Shown one piece after another: positions 61,981 to 64,000 of a DNA stretch of 64,000 nucleotides. Position numbers and translations under genes: made by a program. The number at the start of each line of letters is the position of its first letter. The stretch's first letter is position 1. Source of the DNA: Williamsia phyllosphaerae (lineage in GTDB: Bacteria; Actinomycetota; Actinomycetes; Mycobacteriales; Mycobacteriaceae); contig NZ_BMCS01000003.1 of assembly GCF_014635305.1 (NCBI RefSeq), forward strand, positions 620,001 through 684,000, read 5' to 3'. The notes beneath the pieces were generated by a model, which did no database searches, was not told the origin of the DNA, and saw nothing but the letters and a program-made list of their open reading frames with translations.

Positions 61981-62841
61981 ATGACGAGCCTAGTCCCGAC
62001 CCCGACGAGCACCGCTGCCGCCGATCTTCTCGACGACCTGCGCACCCTCCGGCAGGGTGTTGCCGCTCTGCCCGCCCTGGAGCCCGACTCCTACGCGCGC
62101 GACCACGCCGCGTTCGAGTTGCTCTCCGACCAACGCGGCCTGATCGCCGACCACCTCGCCGACCGGATGGCGGAGCTGGGAGACGGACCTATCTCGGTCC
62201 TCTCGGTCGGCTGTGGTGACGGCTCGCTGGACGTGCGGCTCGCCGAGGGGCTGGTGCGGGCGGTGCCCGGCAGGCCGGTGCGTTACGTCGGCATCGAACC
62301 CTGGTCCGGGAGCGCTGCACTCTTCACGGCCGAGATGGCCGCATTGGAGGCCCGGGAGCTGACCGTCGAGGCACACGTCTCGTCGTTCGCCGACGCCTCG
62401 GTGGACGAGACCTTCGACGTCGTCGTGTTCGTGCATTCGATCTACTACGTCGTCGATCTCCGGGAGACGCTGCGCAGCGCCCTGGACCTGGTGCGACCCG
62501 GTGGGCAACTGTGGGTGCTCAACGCACCGCGTGCCGCGCTCAACGAGCTGGTCGATGTGCTCGCCCCGCCTTTGGAGGATCACCGGCAGTGGTTCAGCGC
62601 CGACGTCGAGGAGGCCTTCGCCGCCGAGGGGATCACGCTCGACGACGCGGTCACTCTGAACGCGCTCGTCGACCTTGCCTCGTCGAGCGACGAGGTACTC
62701 GATTTCGCGGTGCAGGCACGGCTGACCCCCGAGCTACGCGGCCCGGTGCGGGCCTACCTCGCCGCCGTCTCGGTACCTGGACCCGACGGCGAGGCCCGGG
62801 TGCCGCACCCGGTCGACGTGTTCAGCACGACCCGTCACTGA
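61981..62841 (+). CDS. SAM-dependent methyltransferase (histamine N-methyltransferase-like)
   Basis: This 286-residue class I methyltransferase has motif I SVLSVGCGDGSLDVRLAEGL and the later VVFVHSIYYVVDLRETLRSALDLVRPGG, which recalls histamine or carnosine N-methyltransferases. It probably methylates a nitrogen of a small amine, but this is weak inference. It diverges from the other methyltransferase and converges on the GMC oxidoreductase. Confidence 0.83.
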   Translation: MTSLVPTPTSTAAADLLDDLRTLRQGVAALPALEPDSYARDHAAFELLSDQRGLIADHLADRMAELGDGPISVLSVGCGDGSLDVRLAEGLVRAVPGRPVRYVGIEPWSGSAALFTAEMAALEARELTVEAHVSSFADASVDETFDVVVFVHSIYYVVDLRETLRSALDLVRPGGQLWVLNAPRAALNELVDVLAPPLEDHRQWFSADVEEAFAAEGITLDDAVTLNALVDLASSSDEVLDFAVQARLTPELRGPVRAYLAAVSVPGPDGEARVPHPVDVFSTTRH

Positions 62842-62865
62842 TCGGCCCGGGCCCTCGGTGCGGGT

Positions 62866-64000
62866 CTAGTTCGCGCCGAGGATGAGGTCGGCGGCCTTCT
62901 CGCCGATGACCACGCTCGGGGCGTGGGTGTGCCCTCGGATGATGGTCGGCATGATCGACGCGTCGGCGACGCGCAACCTGTCGACACCGCGCACCCGCAA
63001 CTGCGGATCGACGACACTGGTTGCGTCGCTGCCCATCCGGCAGGTGCTGACCGGGTGGTACAGCGTGTGGGCGTTGCGTTCGAGGGCTTCGGTCAGGAGG
63101 TCCTCGGTGGAGATGTCGGCCGCGACCTTCGGGCGGACGACGTCTCCGAGGAACTCCTTCAGCGACGGCTGGGTCGCGATGTTCATGCAGGCGCGCAGGC
63201 CCTCGATCATGGCGCGTCGGTCGACGCCGCCGGCGTCGGACAGGTAGCGCGGATCGACGATGGGCTTGGCGGTCGGGTCGGCCGAGCGCAGTGTGATCTC
63301 TCCCCGACTCTCGGGCTTGAGCAACACGGCCCCGATGACCGCGGCGTGCGCATCAGGCGCGATGAGGCCCTCATCGAAGAAGGGGGCGGGGGCGTAGATG
63401 AGTTCCACGTCCGGGAACGGCACCTCGTCACGGGTCTTGATGAAGCCGTAGGCCTCGGCGACATTCGACGTCAGCATGCCGCGACGACGGGTCAGGTAGT
63501 TCACCAACTCGGGGATCTTCTCGGCATGGAACAGCGAGTCCGACTCGGTCTGCCAGCCGATCAGGGAGCACAGGTGGTCCATCAGGTTCTTGCCTACCTC
63601 GGGGGCGTGATGCCGCACGCCGATCCCGTGCTCGGCCAACTCCGACTGGTCGCCGATGCCCGAGAGCATCAGCAGTTGCGGTGAATTGACCGCACCGCCG
63701 GCGAGAATCACCTCGGTCCCGGCACGCACGGTGTGCAGCGTGCCGTCCTTCAGGTACTCCACCCCGACCGCCGCCGAGCCCTCGAACACCACTCGTGTCG
63801 CCTGGGCCTCGGTGACGATCGTGAGGTTGGGGCGCTTGCGGATCGGCTTGAGGTAGGCGTCGGCCGTGCTCCACCGCGCGCCGCGCTTCTGATTGACCAT
63901 GGTCTGCGAGAAACCCTTGGGCTCGGCCAGATTCGCCTGCTCCACCGGGTAGCCGGCCTCGCGAACGGCCTCGAGGAACGAGGCGGTCAGCCGGCGTGGG
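62866..64000 (-). CDS. GMC-family oxidoreductase (choline dehydrogenase-like), partial
   Basis: This is the C-terminal part of a GMC flavoprotein; the N-terminal FAD domain lies beyond the right edge. Present are GFSQTMVNQKRGARWSTADAY, EVILAGGAVNSPQLLMLSGIG, TLYHPVSTCRMG with the active-site His, and IIRGHTHAPSVVIGEKAADLI. It oxidises an alcohol to an aldehyde with FAD and may be BetA-like. The frame is open to the window end. Confidence 0.92.
   Translation of the reverse strand, partial: PRRLTASFLEAVREAGYPVEQANLAEPKGFSQTMVNQKRGARWSTADAYLKPIRKRPNLTIVTEAQATRVVFEGSAAVGVEYLKDGTLHTVRAGTEVILAGGAVNSPQLLMLSGIGDQSELAEHGIGVRHHAPEVGKNLMDHLCSLIGWQTESDSLFHAEKIPELVNYLTRRRGMLTSNVAEAYGFIKTRDEVPFPDVELIYAPAPFFDEGLIAPDAHAAVIGAVLLKPESRGEITLRSADPTAKPIVDPRYLSDAGGVDRRAMIEGLRACMNIATQPSLKEFLGDVVRPKVAADISTEDLLTEALERNAHTLYHPVSTCRMGSDATSVVDPQLRVRGVDRLRVADASIMPTIIRGHTHAPSVVIGEKAADLILGAN

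Overview
The window is high-GC DNA with closely packed genes, many GTG starts and frequent 4-base start/stop overlaps, which suggests an actinobacterium. Several features point to the Mycobacteriales and most likely a Gordonia- or Rhodococcus-like genome: a palindrome matching the KstR (cholesterol catabolism) operator, a mycobacterial-type GH15 trehalase, a PapA-type acyltransferase, an EspC-like small protein and F420-type oxidoreductases. The genus is inference. No rRNA, tRNA, CRISPR array, intact insertion sequence or prophage was recognised.

Layout. 0-11 kb is central and nitrogen/sulfur metabolism: zwf, cyanase, a hydrolase, GH15 trehalase, a metY/CoA-binding pair, and a large nitrate reductase fused to a CysJ-type flavoprotein. 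11-18 kb holds a KstR-box dehydrogenase operon, a diguanylate cyclase, two GAF-ANTAR regulators and a P450. 18-25 kb holds a TetR/alcohol dehydrogenase pair with duplicated operators, a frameshifted FAH-family hydrolase, a PdxI-like aldo/keto reductase and a membrane reductase/flavoprotein pair. 25-32 kb is envelope and secretion flavoured: a Tat-exported FAD oxidase, a PapA-like acyltransferase, an EspC-like/alpha-beta hydrolase pair, and an acyltransferase-3/YceI pair. 32-46 kb carries an ECF42 sigma factor with its DGPF partner, a TetR/TetX-like monooxygenase pair, transporters and many small enzymes. 46-51 kb is a tight three-gene operon (lipocalin-like protein, luciferase-like oxidoreductase, rifampin-phosphotransferase-like dikinase) opposite a TetR gene. 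I consider this the best candidate for an undescribed pathway.

51.8-58.6 kb differs from the rest. It looks more A/T-rich by eye and contains an SDR remnant, orphan palindromes, a cold-shock-like gene with a frameshift, an exact 22-bp tandem duplication and two poor-coding gaps, which fits past insertion and decay. It also contains an intact yceI-ABM monooxygenase-DNA glycosylase operon. 58.6-64 kb has an operon of methyltransferase, PhyH dioxygenase, hydrolase and 58-residue protein, a divergent second methyltransferase, and a GMC oxidoreductase cut by the window edge. Together these look like a small-molecule modification cluster of unknown product.

All assignments come from reading motifs and gene order by eye. 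No database search was possible, so family names rest on recognised motifs and specific substrates are mostly unknown.
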